Notes: generated by a model from the letters alone, not told the origin. Counted from the first letter of the stretch, positions 43,537-57,700 are shown. The stretch: 64,000 bases of DNA from Erigeron canadensis (GCF_010389155.1 NC_057767.1:25741723-25805722); one strand, 5' to 3'. Numbers and translations: made by a program.

Positions 43537-46065
43537 GGTATAAGAACTATTATTGGTCTTTTTGACTCTAACAGTCGATTATGGCATAAGGATGCAAGTT
43601 TTTTTAGCATATTTGAACGTTCTTATATCTTTTCGAATTCGTTAAACAACTGTAATGTTCAAAAACATAGAAATAATCTTATAGTAATTTGTAATTGATG
43701 CACATGTAATACCATTGATTTTGGTCAAACTCCAAATTATAGAAACTCCAATAATTGATGTTGCTAATAATATGATATTGTTGTTACTTGCCTGCTGCTG
43801 TAAATTGTTTTATTTGCTGGGTGAACATTACTTTTGTAATTCATTGTATCAAATATGACTACAGCCGTCAAATAAAGGCGACACACATCTATATGTAAAC
43901 ATGTCTACTTGGGTTATACTTGGTCTCAAATGTGGGTACACTTTAAAACAAAGACTAAATGCATTGAAAGTCGTGTAAATTGTATTTACAGTGTATGAAA
44001 CTTCTGAATCGTTTCATTTCATAGTTTGACTATCTTTGTAATAATATAGGCAATAGGCTTGTGGAGTTGTGGGCTTGTGGCTATTTAGTTTCAACCCATT
44101 ATCCAACTTGTTCATGTTGCTATCTAGACTGTCAAAGTGTCAAGTAAATTTGACATCAATTGACATGTTTTTTGAAAGCCAATACACAAATAAGCTCCTG
44201 AGAAATTAATTAAACACCCACTTCGTCGGAATTGGGCTGCAAGAGAGATATTGAGTGCTACAATGGATTTAGTTGACGGCCTTCATCTTCAAATTGTCTC
44301 TCAGAAAAAGGAATCTGGGTCTACATATAATGCCTGTTATGGGGCAGTGTTATCGTTCACTATTCCTGAAATGGTGGTTATTGAAGTTGCGAATTCGATT
44401 CATGTAACCTACAAATAGATGAATTTGGATTATCTTTTATCTAGCAAATGGGGCAAAAGCTATGAGCCTATGAGTGAGTAACTGTATTCAAATATAGAAC
44501 GTCATCTCGATTTATAACCCAACTCAACAATATTATAAATTAAAAAAATTGATTTCTCTCTAATCAAATTTTACACTCCTATTAACAAACCCAACCAAAA
44601 TTAGTTTTTTTACAGTATTAACTAAACATTTGTTTTATCACTTATTAAACTAAGAACTTAAACAATTATAAATCTTACTTTTTGATAAAAGAGGATCCAA
44701 AAACTAAATTTCTTTAAAAGTTTACACGTGGCATACACTGCTATCTCCTAAAACAATCTTCCTTATTTTCTCTTTTATACTTTGACTTTTTCTATTTAAG
44801 GTTTCCACAATTTCTCCTCTATTTACCCAGATTTTTCTTTATAAAGTTTCAATTTCAAACATATGAACCTCCGTTTGTCCACCACAACGATTGAATTCAA
44901 ATTCTTTTGCTTTCAAGTTGTTTTCTTTTTCTTTTTTTTTTTCTTTCTTCTTATTTTTTAATATTTCAAATTTACATTTGTTTTACTACAAAAAGATAAT
45001 TTTAGTTTCTAATAGCGATAGTTGGTGTTAAACGGTTTGCTCAAGGATTTACAAACATTATTACGAAGAATGAAAATAGGAATATATTTCAAGAGCTTAG
45101 AGCTTAGAGATGTTGATGGGATGTTGTATTTATCCTTCCAAAATTTTATCATTATGGGTTTGCTGCACCACTATACATTTCACCTCACCAATTAGAAAAT
45201 ATGGAGGTAAAATTGTTTTCAGTTAAATAATGGTGCCAAAATTATGATTTCTGAAAATGACTAGATGATGAATCACATGCCTGATATCTTTTCTTTTGGG
45301 TAAAATTCTTTCCATAAACTCAAATCTGCAATTTGTAAAAAGCGATGCTTATGTCATATCTTCCATTGTTAGAAGATTGCTATAAAACTAGATGGTCAAA
45401 AAGTTAGTATGTAAATGTAAAGACATACTATCATTAGAGTCAGTTTTCAATATGTATACTTAAAAGTATGTGTATGATTAAATGTAAAGTTAATTTGGTC
45501 AAGTATAGCAACCTATTGGCATGTCTTAAGTGGCTAAGTGGATATTTGGTAAACTTTGGGGAAGCAATGACCACTCCCTCCCCTTTACAGACGATATTAG
45601 CCTCATATTTCATGTGCACCAGCCACCCGCCACGAACATTTACGTTGTGGTTGACTTATGGGCAATACACTTTACATGACTCTTCAATTTTACCCGCACA
45701 CTCTTAAGTAACGAAATAGTCCTTAAGATCATGTCGCAAATCTAGGAAATTGAAATCATTTCAGAGCATAGAGATAAGTCAATGATGACCCAATGATGGT
45801 GAATGGTATAGAGTCGTTACTTTTGGTAATTATCTATCTTTTTAAATAAGATGACTTTTGGTACGTTGATGATGTTGATTTCGAATATGGAACTAAGCCT
45901 TTCATTTTGAATTTGTAATGTGTATTAACAGGTTTGTGTTTGATCCTAAATAATGTTGCACTTTTGATATATCTCGCGCATATAATCTCTCATACATATA
46001 TATAAATATAAATAATAAATAATAATAGCAATCTTTTTAAGTATTATCGATTATAAAAGGTTTAA
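43537..46065. other. Long non-coding stretch
   Basis: I see no gene I can name. A stop-free stretch of about 75 codons runs to TAG near 44418 on the plus strand (with NWAAREILSATMDLVDGLHL and SQKKESGSTYNACYGAVL) and could be an exon relic. It lacks a recognised family. Elsewhere there are T-rich tracts (44930-44950). Confidence 0.4.
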
Positions 46066-47611
46066 TGTAACATCCTAAATTATTAAGCCAATGAAAATTA
46101 ACCTCTATTATAGTTTTGACATTAAATTAGTTTCCTAGTATTTTATTTTTGAATATGGGATTGTTTTAGTTGGAACTTTAGCGGATAGCGGGTATTTTAC
46201 CCACCAAAAATATTATGGGACGTGGCATGTAGAAAGGATGTCCAGCCATTTCATTCTTGTTGAATCATCTCTCCACTATCTTGATTCTCCTCAATTCTTC
46301 TTATTCTTCAATCTAATTCCAAGCTTAATCTTCCAAACAATTCAAGTTTCCATCAAAGATTAATAATAACAATAATTTTATAACATCTAAGAAATTTAAA
46401 GGATTGGGGTTTATGCCTAGTGGTGGTGGCTGAAATTTCGAGGAAGAAGGAGGAGAAATTAGGGCTTGAATTCATGATTTTCGTTCTTGAAACATTAAGG
46501 TAATTTTCTTATTAATCATAGTTTTAATTATTGTAGAAATTAGGGTTCTTATTATTAAATTGAATTGGGGAAATTGGGGGTTTTCTTTATATTGAGTAAA
46601 TTGATATAATATGAATTAGGGTTCTTGTAAGTTAATCAAATTAGGGTTTTAATTGAGTTGCATGATAGATTTTGATGAATGGAAGTAAGAAGAAATCTGG
46701 ACAGATTCTGCCCCTGAGTTTGAAACGAGTTAAACACCTTCATGACAGCATTTTCACTTGTTGAGTCGTAAAAAGAAAATGTAGGTCATTGTGTTAGCAA
46801 AATTCTCCCACTGGAATGAGTTCAAAATTCGAAGTAGAACTCTAGTTATGAATTTTTGAATCCAGTGGCGCAATGCTGATCTTTCAGCAAAAATGATTCT
46901 GATGTCTGTTGTTAAAACGGGTAAAACACATTCTTTCAAGTTAATTCATGTTTTGGTCACTGAATATAAAATGTACTAAAATGTGTTAAGAAGAAGTGTC
47001 CACTGGAATGAGGTCAAAATATGGTGTAGAACTCAAGTTATGGTCATTTGAAGGCAGTAGGGTCAAAGCTGTTTAACAGCAGCAGTTTTGATTTTTAAAA
47101 TGACCAAAAGTCACCTTTGAAGGACAATTCACATATTGGTCACTAAAGATAAAAGGTAGATATATGTGTCACCTAAATTTGGCCACTGAAATCAAGTAAA
47201 AAGAGTAAGTAGAACTTGAGTTATGCTTGTTTGAAGTCTGCTTGGTCAAATATGAAAATGACGAATTGGGTATGAAAGTAAGTTTTGGTCAAATGAGAAT
47301 AATATAAGAGATACATGTTTGATGAACCAACCCAAGATTAATATAAGATTGTAAATGAGGGGTTGGGTGTTGAAATGCTAGTGATTATGGCTAGATGGCC
47401 TAGTATGTGATTGATGATCCTTTATGCGTTATGATTTGTTGCTAGGATGAAGCATACATGTTTTGTGTTCATGCGGTCTTCTTGATTTATGATTTTGGTT
47501 TTCGCGGAGGAGGTGAGTACTCTTGCATACCTTTATGTTTACGTTGGGTCAATTACCATGAGATGCGAATGTTCCAAGCATGGTAATTGATTTGGCGTGA
47601 AGCCCATGTGG

Positions 47612-47712
47612 GGCATTGTTAATGAGGCCTAAGAACCTCCGGGGCCTAAGAATCCCGATAGTTGATGTGAAATGAGGCCTAAGAACCTCCGGGGCCTAAG
47701 AATCCCGATAGA
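47612..47712. repeat. Direct repeat of AATGAGGCCTAAGAACCTCC block
   Basis: The roughly 41-bp block AATGAGGCCTAAGAACC...GAATCCCGATAG occurs twice, about 55 bp apart. A looser three-fold repeat (CACTGGAATGAG(G/T)TCAAAAT, then GTAGAACTC and AGTTATG) lies at 46808, 46998 and 47180. Confidence 0.8.
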
Positions 47713-48454
47713 TATGATTTGTTATGATTGTTTAGCTTATATGGATCCATATATGTGTTGATAGTGTGCAAGGTGAGCATGTAAATGTGGCATGACGGTG
47801 TCATAGGTTACATGTGAAAGTCCTTGCACTTTGCCCTCCTTCGTAGGTATAAACGTATGCAAGATTATTCACTAAGCTTTGCTTACTTTTTAGTTGTTTA
47901 CCCTTTTATAGGTTGTCCCGGATGCGGAAGAAAGTAAGTATTGTAAAGATTGAAGTTAAAGATGCTTAATGGATATGGGTTGCTTTGGTTAAATGCGGAT
48001 AATGGTATTGGTAATAGGACCCATAGTGACCCCTTTGAACTATCGGCTCTTTGTACACTTGTTATGTCTTTTGGAGAATTATTATGATGTCTAGTGTTGG
48101 ACTCGAGTTTTTGGGTATTTCAAATGGGTCGTTTTGTAGTTGTAATGTATTGATTTTGTTTAAACGTGTTTTGGAGAAACTCATAATCCGTAACAGGTTT
48201 GGATGATGATTTTACGAATGGGTCATGTCGAAATTTCTAATTTTGTACGTCGTCATTTGTACGATGTCAACTCGGGTAATTGACCCATTGGTGGTAAAGT
48301 GAATGTTTGGTCAACGGATACTTTTACCTTGCATATTTCTGAGTCGATAACTTATTTGAACTTAGAAATGTTGTGTTATGAAGTTTGGTTTTGATTTTGG
48401 TAGTCTGTAAGTTTGATTAAGCATCTAGCGATTTTTGGTGTTGCTGAACTGGTG

Positions 48455-48549
48455 CCCACTACGGCGCAGTGGGGGTAATTTTACCCACTGCGGCGCAGTG
48501 GGGATTCTCGGTTCCAGGAAGCATGTTACTTCCACTGCGGCGCAGTGGG
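48455..48549. repeat. Three copies of CCCACTGCGGCGCAGTGGG
   Basis: Near-perfect palindromes at 48455-48473 (with ACGG for GCGG), 48484-48502 and 48532-48549, in otherwise AT-rich DNA. Each can form a strong hairpin. Confidence 0.9.
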
Positions 48550-48638
48550 TATATCAAAAAAAAAAAAAAAAAAAATCCTTATTTTTCTATTTAATCGAGT
48601 TGTGTCGTTTCATTTAAGTTCTTATTTTCCTAATCATA

Positions 48639-48668
48639 CCCGGGTAATCACCCGGGTTGATTAGCTAG
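48639..48668 (+). mobile_element. Helitron 3' terminus (plus strand)
   Basis: Perfect hairpin ACCCGGGT-AATC-ACCCGGGT, then TGATTAG, then CTAG at 48665-48668 followed by T. This fits the Helitron rule. The 5' TC end was not located; the hairpin lies just right of the TTTAA insertion, which may be nested in the Helitron. Confidence 0.6.
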
Positions 48669-49138
48669 TGTTAAATAATACTCTAGCAAAGTACCACGCG
48701 TGAAGCGAACAAGTTGGATGAAATTTGGATTCATAAAACAATTAGATATTTTTTTCACCAATCGACTTCTTCTTTTATTTTTTATTATTAATTTTTTTTC
48801 CCCCACAGATTAGAATGGTCTAAGTACCTTGTTGATTATTAACTAATAAAGTCATTGCAATGAAATTAACTCACAAATTACAAAGTTCCCTGTGGCGGTG
48901 ATGAAATAATCGTCTTTAAATGATGCGGGACTTCAACTATATTGTTTGTTTCTGTATTATTTGTGTTTTTCTTTAATCAAAAAATCAAAATAGGAAAAGT
49001 GACAACCAGGTTTAAAAGAGTGAAATATAAAATTTAAAGAAAAAAAAAAAGAAAAAAAAAAAAAAACAAACAGAAGAGATCTGTATTAAAAGCAATACAA
49101 GTACAACGATTTTGTGTTTAAACGGTTTCATTATTATA

Positions 49139-49355
49139 GGGTATGTTTGGCACAAAACTTTGGAGCTTGAGGTTTGAGCTAGGGGCTGGGGCTTTTTTTT
49201 CACCTTTTGGGGCTTTTAGAAGTTTTTCGGGGCTGAGGCTTTTGATTTCTTATGTATTACCAAACAGGGCTATAATTTTCAAAGGAGCTTATTATTAAAA
49301 GTTAAAGGCTTTTAAGCCCTTAAAAGCTCCTAAAATCCCCTTGTCAAACAGACCC
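49139..49355. mobile_element. 217-bp MITE, TIR GGGTATGTTTGGCA
   Basis: Left GGGTATGTTTGGCA and right TGTCAAACAGACCC are inverted, with ATA on both sides (49136-49138, 49356-49358). Inside, GGAGCTT and GGGGCTTTTAGAAG mirror TTAAAAGCTCC. The terminus type and 3-bp TSD suggest PIF/Harbinger. Confidence 0.7.
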
Positions 49356-50059
49356 ATAGTGTACAATCTATAATACCTTATAAAAGAAATGACCTATTTT
49401 TATATTAGGTAATTCTACATTTGAATTACCAGATTTGCCCTTGGACTTTTTTGTTTTTTTTTCTTTACATAACTACCCAAAATCTCTAATAAAACAGACC
49501 GCCTTCCCCACTACTGCCGCCGTATTGCGCGGGTACCATGCTCGTTAAATTAAATTTAAAAACGTTTAGTCACCTAAAACCAAGATAATCAAAAGGGAAA
49601 ATTACCTCCTTAGACAAATAGAAGAAGGTGGGTCTTGCATTGGACATAATTCTAAAATATTCCCAATTTAGTCAAAATAGGCGTGTGATACAGTATTAAA
49701 AATCACGGATGGAATTTAGCCAATTAAAATATTACACGTGCCCTTCTTTTAGTCTATCTTTATTTTCATCTTTTCAAGTTTCCGAATTCCAACCTTTCCT
49801 TGTTTTCTGTATCTCTTTAATTCAGTAACAAAAAAACGAACATGGGATCAATTGGATTTTTAATCTCAATTCACGTTTTGTAATCTATAATTCTAAGACT
49901 TTGTTATAAGAATAAATTTGCAAAAGATTATGCATGCATACGAATTGAATAACCCATTGGTTGAGAAGACGATCATCTATTTGGTCACATTACATGAATG
50001 AAATTGGTTATGGAACAACCAAATTGATTAATACAGGATATCAAAGAACACATTGCTAC

Positions 50060-50337
50060 TCAAACAGCCTTGTAGAGCAAGAACACATTTCCCTTCTGTT
50101 TGAAAGAGCCTTGAACAGGCCACACAAAACCAGCGAGAAACAGTCCTCGAGGAGGGCTGAAATCAATACTTGTTACCCTCTGAAGACGTGACCAGCATCC
50201 CTCTTTTAGCCTCTGATTCGAGCAGCCCATGAGACTTGGAAATCATCATGAAACAACCTATTTGGAAAATCGATGAAGCTGTAAAACTGCTCTGAATCAG
50301 CCTTTCGCATTATTTTTGAGCCATGAAAGGTTGTACT
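50060..50337 (-). pseudogene. Protein-like segment inside the MULE (possible captured gene fragment)
   Basis: Two frames on the minus strand look coding. One has SEQFYSFIDFPNRLFHDDF and ends WAARIRG, stop. The other runs GCSNQRLKEGCWSRLQRV, then IDFSPPRGLFLAGFVWPVQG and KQKGNVFLLYKAV, stop at 50060. An indel could join them. I do not recognise the source gene. The segment is cut at 50338 by the LTR insertion. Confidence 0.35.
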
Positions 50338-53300
50338 TGTAACACCCCAACTAAGGCGGAACAATGAGATGTACAGAAAGTCGAGTAACCAAAACAAAGG
50401 ATTATAAATAACATTCACCATAGTTTCATTTGATAAAAGAATTTACAATTGTACAAGCATGTGAACCAATTTCCAAGTACAAATGCGTCCACCGTACTTG
50501 AATATTAAGTTCACGAAACAAATAACAAACACATGAAGTAGTGTACTACAATGATCAAGGCGGATTCCATTGCTTATCACAAGGTTTGATCTTTGACTCC
50601 AAAGGGCAATGCAAATATTCATGAAGCATATAAATCCTCAATGCTTAAGCTTATTTCCTGAAAAGCATGTAGAAAAAGTGTCAACTACGAAAACGTAGTT
50701 GGTGAGTGCATAGGTTTTTATATAAATCTTGGTACATCACCGTTTTAATACTTAGAAAAACTGATTACTATTACATTTCGAAATATCCAAACCATATGAT
50801 CGACAAAATTTTCATATCATGTTATCAAGTTTCCAAATACCATAATGTCATATCAAGACTTGGAGAATCTATAGTAAAATTTCAGGTTCTCATTTGTCAA
50901 ATCATCATGAGAGAAAAAGTATATAAATCGATTAATCGTATATCATACCAAAATCATTCGATTACCAAAATCATTTCAATATCACCAATTTCAACGTCTT
51001 TCAAGATATCATATGAGGGACAATACCCAATCCGTGTGTCCAAACAATTTCCAATTATGACCAAAAATAAAGAACCACCAAGAAGGACCTTCAAATATCT
51101 TTACGAATATTCTTTTCCAAAAACGTATGTTCAAATCTTAATACTCAAATCTTAATATCCAATCATTTCAACTTCAATTTCTTTTAACCACGAGGGCAAA
51201 ACTTAAATAGCTTTTTGATGAATAAATACTTGAGCCACTACTACTACCATTTTCAAGTCCAAGCTTTATAATACTTCTTATCTTTGCACAAGCTATCAAT
51301 CAAGTGCCTTACTTATACTTGGGGTCGTGTCATGAGGACGATCGATTAAACTTACGTAGCTAGAACACCCTAATGGTCGGACTGGAAGTGATGGTCGTCA
51401 CGAAGGCAACCAACCTTCCACCGTTACACTCTGGATGGGTGGATGACTCCTAGTTGTGCAACTATCTAACTACAGGCCTCCCTTAGGAGTAAATAGTAGT
51501 GTACCGAAAAGAAAACGGGTTGACAGAACTCAAGTTCATCATATAACAATTATCACTTGGAACATATGTTATAACTTCATATCATATTCATACTTATCAA
51601 GAGTCACTTCATATATCAAACTTTCTTTCAAGAAACGCTTCATATATATAGGTATAAAATAACTTTACTTATCATGCTTTTCACCCCGAAAGTTAAATAC
51701 ATAAAATAGTTTGAAAGGGGCTATGACTCACCTTGATATGCCGCATATTATATTCACTTATCCAAAATGGGTACTTCCCATCAATCGCTCCATCATACAT
51801 CCGTCACGTTTCTCAATCACATTTGAAAGCCAAGACTATCCCTACGATAGGACTAATACATGTAAGTTCCTATCTTAAGCCATCACTTAGAAATGCCACT
51901 TTCATTATGTTGCTATCAATTGTGGAATCCAAGTATATTGCCAACATTCGCATTGTTTTGGTTGTAGCGATTGATGGTGTAAAAGGTTACTTTAATTACA
52001 TGCGTAGTTATAAGTTGTTAGATTTTTTGTAACTTGGCTTCATTTGTGGTTTCACTTGGCATCTTAGGTCATCATGTAGAAATATCATATTAAGTTATGT
52101 TATCCTTATTCATCATTTGTTGTGTAATCGATTTTAGCGTGAATTAACATTTGTGATATCAATATATAGCTTGGTTAACATAATTACTTATGTCAATCTC
52201 ACTTATCTTTGTTTTATTTTGATTACACTTATCTCATGAAATTCGTTTAAGTGTTATGGACCATTATCAATTGGACCTTAGGTGTCATGGGCTTTTAAAT
52301 GTTTTGGGCTTACATTAGTTATTGGGCTTTACCTTATTTGGGTTAGGTGCATAGTGGGTCATAGTGGTTATTGGGCTATAAGGCTTATTGGGCCAAGTGG
52401 GCCTACTGATTTGTGTTCCTTATGGGTTCATTATTTGGGCCGGGTTAGCCCATTATGGTTCTTAGTTCATTACATAGCCCATTATGCCATTTATAAGATT
52501 ACTTACAAATTTTCTGTTTTATACTTTATTTTTAAGAAATGTTAGCTACTATTTTGGGGTCAAGACGAATTATTTGGACCTTCATGATTTTTACACAGTG
52601 ACTTATATGTATCTAGTATTTTTGTGAATTTTTGGTGAATTTTTAGATGATGTTTGGTGTCCGTAAAAATTATCCAAACACAAACTGTCCCGAATGGGCA
52701 CTGCTTGCGACATCAGAAGTTTTATAAAGGTTCTTGATGTTCTAATTGTTAGAAAAATCCCATGATTTTATTTTAAGTTCAAAACACATTGAAATTACTT
52801 TCCACCAAGTATGACCTCCTGTAACTTTATGGATTAGGAGATAAAAATTGTTAAAATTTATAAAATATTCATACAAAATTTCAGTTTTGACCAGTTTTAG
52901 TAGAAAAATCATATCTTTCGTTTGGTTTAGTTTTTTTGAGTAATTCCAGTTGGAAGTTAATCTTAACTCATTTGTCTACAAGTTTTATTTTGATATTTTG
53001 TCTTGAAAATGTCCTCACATGTTCAGTTTACCCGTTCTAAGACAGGAGATCAATTCTGTCAGAATGTTTATTGGTTAATGCATCCCACCAATGGTTTTGT
53101 TTGCTTGCTTTAACCTCTAGATTCCCACTAACAAAATTATTACTTTGTTTTGTATCTCTTAACATCAAATATACAGATTATATCAAATTCAAAATCATAA
53201 CCATCCATCTCAAATCCCCAAATCAAAATCAATCAAAACTAGTGCAAATCTAAGCATGCATGTTAAGATCTATCACTTTCAAGCTCAATCAACTTATTAT

Positions 53301-54686
53301 CTTTTATGTGTGAGACTTTTTAATGATTATTTCTTATTATTCCATCATTTAAATATGCATGCATGAATAGATATATGTGTATTTAGTGATAAAATGAAAG
53401 GTAAAAGGAGTGGTAATCAAAAGAGTTCAAGTTATCAACCTTTGAAGATCAAAATAACAAGATGGGTTGTGGTGTTGGGTCTTGTTCTTGATGGCAACCC
53501 ATGAGTCGTTTGTTGGCTGTTACAAGCTCAAAAATAAGGGAAAATAAGCTATCAAATGAAAGAAGGGATGAAGAACAAACAAAGGAACATGTTGAGTACC
53601 CATTGATAATCAAGAACCAAAAGGAAGGAAGAAGATGGGACTTGTTTGCTCCTGTTTTCTGCTGCTGTTCGATCAGCCCCTTAGAGGGCTGATTTCATGA
53701 CCTTGTTGCCTCCAAATCGACTCCATGCTTCCACCATACATGACTCTAGTTGTTGGATAATCAATGGAACTTATTATTACACTAGATTAGTTAGTTTCAA
53801 GCTCCATTTTGCCTTGGAGAAATCTGAAAATGGAGAAGGAGGTGGAGATAGTTGAGAAAGAGTTTTTGGGAGGAGTGTGTGTTGTGTTTTCAAGAATGAA
53901 AGGTGTGGGGTGGTGTGTGCAGATGTATGGACGTGGGAGAGAGGAGGAAAAGGAGTTAGGAGGATGCCTATTGGTCTAATGGAGTGGTGTAGTGGGTTAG
54001 GAGTGAACTCATTGGTTAACCCAAGTGGTTTGTGTTGGGTTTAAGTCCTAACTAGTGTTTGTATGTATGTATATGTATATGTGATGTATATTTATGTGTG
54101 AGTGTAAGAATAAGTGGGTTAGTTGTATGTTGATTGGTGGATTTTATAAGAGTTTATATGTATAATAAGTTTAAGTTGTGTGCATATCTTTTAATTGGAA
54201 GACTTATTCAAATGTTGCAATATATTTATGTACTTATTATTATTCAAGCTTACTATTATGTACATAATAGTTTATAAATCTATTTTCAAGATGGTCATTA
54301 TATCTTTGTGTTCAAATGTACGTCAATTAGTTTGGCGTTTGAATTGTTGGTCCTTTGTGAAGATTTATGATTGTTATCACAACTTGTGAGTCTTACCTTA
54401 TTATTTATATAACTTAACTTCTCGAGATTCAATTTTTGGTTCATTGGCATTTTGTCAAGTTCAATTAGAACTAATATCTGTAGCTTGAGATCGGCTTGAT
54501 TGATTATAGTAATTGGTTATAGCATTTCTAAGATAGCTAGTCATCTATGGTATTTTTAAGGCATCTCACCATACCATAGGGCAATTATCACTATGCTTTG
54601 AATGTCTAAAAGGTCGATTCTCTTAATAAATCTCTAGGGATAAAGTCCAAGTAAATTATCCTACTCGAAATTTGAGGGTTGTTACA
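50338..54686 (-). mobile_element. Solo-LTR-like insertion, 4.35 kb, TSD GTACT
   Basis: Starts TGTAACACCCCAACTAAGG and ends GAGGGTTGTTACA, with GTACT at 50333-50337 and 54687-54691. It has TG...CA ends, a 5-bp TSD, no coding domain and no internal copy of either end, so it is a very long solo LTR or a large non-coding derivative. Internal phrase GACTCACCTTGATATG is the inverse of the GGTGAGT signature in the other two elements, hence the minus orientation. The ACGAAAACGT-centred palindrome is at about 50685-50702. Confidence 0.8.
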
Positions 54687-54790
54687 GTACTCGACACCCT
54701 CTAATTAATCATCATCTCTCATTCATGTTTCGATCTCTGTGACAACTCGCTCACTCTAGTTTATGTCCAAAATAGCTTCAATAATCAGAC

Positions 54791-57700
54791 TGTAACAACC
54801 GTGGTTCCTGACCTTTTGACCATATGTACAATTTAACTAACTATCGAGTTGGTTAATATAGTTCAAGTGCAATTTGAAGTTCATTAAGTGCAATGTGTAC
54901 ATATAGATCAATTTGTCGTGCAATTTGGGACGTATGTGTTAGTCGAGGTCATTAAGTTAAGTTATGTTGTGGGTTCGTTTTGGCATTTGAAGGATTGACG
55001 ATTTGCTATTCGTCGAATTTGGCGGAGCGGGAGCCTACCCTTTTTGGAACTTAGAACGGCCTCCCCCCTTCCATTTCCTCCTCCACCCATTTCATTTCTT
55101 ATCATTTCTCTCTTTCTTTTCTCTTGCAAGAAAAACACACACAAACAAACACATATATCTCTCCCTAAAATTCTTGCATCCAAACATTGTTATTAGTGAA
55201 AGTGTTAGTAGATTCAAGGATTATTATCATTATCATCATCATCTAGCAAAGATTTGAGTTATCAAAGTGCAAGAAACTTCTCCTTTAGCTCAAAATTCGG
55301 ATTTATCACTTAGTGAAAGTTTTGGTAAGTTAAACTTGACTCAAAATCATCATTTTATGTTTATTAACTTGTTCTAGTTGATTTCAAGTAAATTCGGGTC
55401 ACAAATCGGGTCACAAATCGGGTCAAAACGAATTAGGGTTCAATTAGGGTTTTGACATGGGTCAAAATGGATTTGAGCAAGGATTTGATGTTATGAATCA
55501 AAATTATGATATGGGTTATGTTCAATGATGTTAAAATATGGTGATTTATGCATAAAAATGTGTCTCGGAGCTTCCTTAGTCGATCTTGAAGTCAAGAATC
55601 TGCCCAGTCGGAGCACGGCCGCTCAGATAGACGCACCGTGCTTGTGGTCGTGCTATGTGCCCAGTTCTTCCCGTACTGCAGACGCTCACACGGCTGACCG
55701 TGCGAGCGGCCGCAGTATTTCTGTTCCTTCCCCAACTTTTTCGTTTGGTTATCGGTCGACTTTTAATGATCCAAAACTTGTTTATTGGTCTTATATTAAC
55801 ATACTAAGGTTAACAAAATTGGTTAAACACATTTCTAAACACTTTGATTTTCAAGTGGAATTTTGGTGCTAAGTCATTGAACCGTGTCTAACCAAAACTC
55901 TTCATTTGTCATTTAAACGTTCTCGAATGACTTATAAAACATCTTTAGGGGAAATTGTGGTATAGTATAACTAGTATTGACCATGTCTTGTATTGTGACA
56001 TATATTGTTAGGTCGTGGACTTTGGACGACCATTGGGCATTCATAGCTTGATATTAACTTGCTATTGCCAATCAAGGTGAGTTCGTAGCTCCCTACTCGT
56101 TTGAGATTCGGGCTGAAAAGTGTACAACCTTTGTGTGTTAACTTGTTGTTCGTGCAATTATGTGTTGCCTTGATTGATGACATAGTTCAATTGAGCATAC
56201 GTTTGATTTCCTTGATGATGACATGACTTGATTGTGCATATGTTGAGTGTCTTAAGTGATGACATTGTTTGATTGATGGAATTGTTAACGTGTAAATACG
56301 TGGTTGTTATATGATTATTGTATGTGCGTGTTTGGTTGACTTTTAGGTTAGTTGTGTATATATGGAAGACGATAATACCTTCGAAAGGTTGGAGATGTGG
56401 TGGGAAGGCTGCGGGTGACCATATATATAAGCATCAAAGGCCTTTCAAAAGTAGTATCATACGAAGTATATACACATAGTGTTTGTTTCTGGGTGGACAT
56501 TGATGGTCATGGTGCAATTGATGTACAATGAAGTACATTACGCGCAATTGAGTACAATGAGGTACATTACGTGTAATTGAGTGCAATTGAGGGACATTGA
56601 TAGACATGTTGGGCATTATAGAACTTGTTAGATACTTCTTGATATCATTATTACTTGTTCTTGTTTACTATGCGTATTCTAAATACTTTGTGTAGTTCAT
56701 TATGTGAGTACATATGTGAGGGTCATTGATGGACATTGATTGATTATGTATTGTTTGAGTATGATTGATTTATTTATGATTAGGGTAGTTGTACATACAT
56801 GGAAGACGATGATACATTTAATGAGTTGGAGATGTGGTGGGAAGGCTGCGGGTGACCCTGTATACAAACATCTAAGATTCCTTAAATGTAAAGTCGTATG
56901 AAATGTATGTGCATTGTGCATGGTTGAGTTCATGGACATGATGGACATGATGACATTAAACGAGTACTTATGTACTTGATGACATTAAACGGGTACTTAT
57001 GTACTTGATGACAATATCGATGACAATAGAGGGACAATGTGTGCATGTACAAATAAACGGGTACTTACGTACTTGATGACATTAAACGGGTACTTATGTA
57101 CTTGATGACATTAAACGGGTACGTATGTACTTGATGACAATATCGATGACATTAGAGGGACAATGTGTGCATGTACAAATAAACGGGTACTTACGTACTT
57201 GATGACATTAAACGGGTACTTATGTACTTGATGACATTAAACGGGTACTTATGTACTTGATGACAATATCGATGACAATAGAGGGACAATGTGTGCATGT
57301 GCAATAAACGGGTGCTATACGTACTTGATGACAATTGGATAACATGAGAACAATTGAGGGACACTGATGGACATGTCTGGCATTTTAGAACTTGATGGAT
57401 ATTTGTTGATGTCGACATTCTGTGTTCTTGTGCATTATGTGTGTTCTAGTTATGGTATGATTGTGCAATGGATACATGTGGGTCCAGGTTGCGCTACGAG
57501 CCAACCTATATTGAGTACTTGCGCCTTTTAAGGACTTACTGTAAGTGTGTTCCTTGTTCATTAGCTTAGTTCATATTGTGAATGGCTTTGGCATTAGATC
57601 CTCGTCATTTGCCCCTACGAACTCACCAACCTAGTGTTGACCTTGTGTAGTACACTTTTCAGGTAACCTTGTGAATCCAAGACGTGGTGCTTGATGGATG

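Larger units (their letters stand above)
46066..48612 (+). mobile_element. Probable solo LTR-type insertion, 2.5 kb
   Basis: It starts TGTAACATCCTAAATT and ends GTGTCGTTTCA, with TTTAA on both sides (46061-46065, 48613-48617). The TGTAAC start and internal style (AGGTGAGTACTC, repeated blocks, GC palindromes) match the LTR-like insertions at 50338 and 54791. The TSD is AT-rich, so chance agreement is possible. No coding domain is seen. Confidence 0.5.

Noticed and set aside
50706..51155. A 149-codon open frame on the plus strand
   Set aside because: It lies wholly inside the LTR-like insertion, is AT-biased and Ile/Ser/Tyr-rich, and has no recognisable domain.
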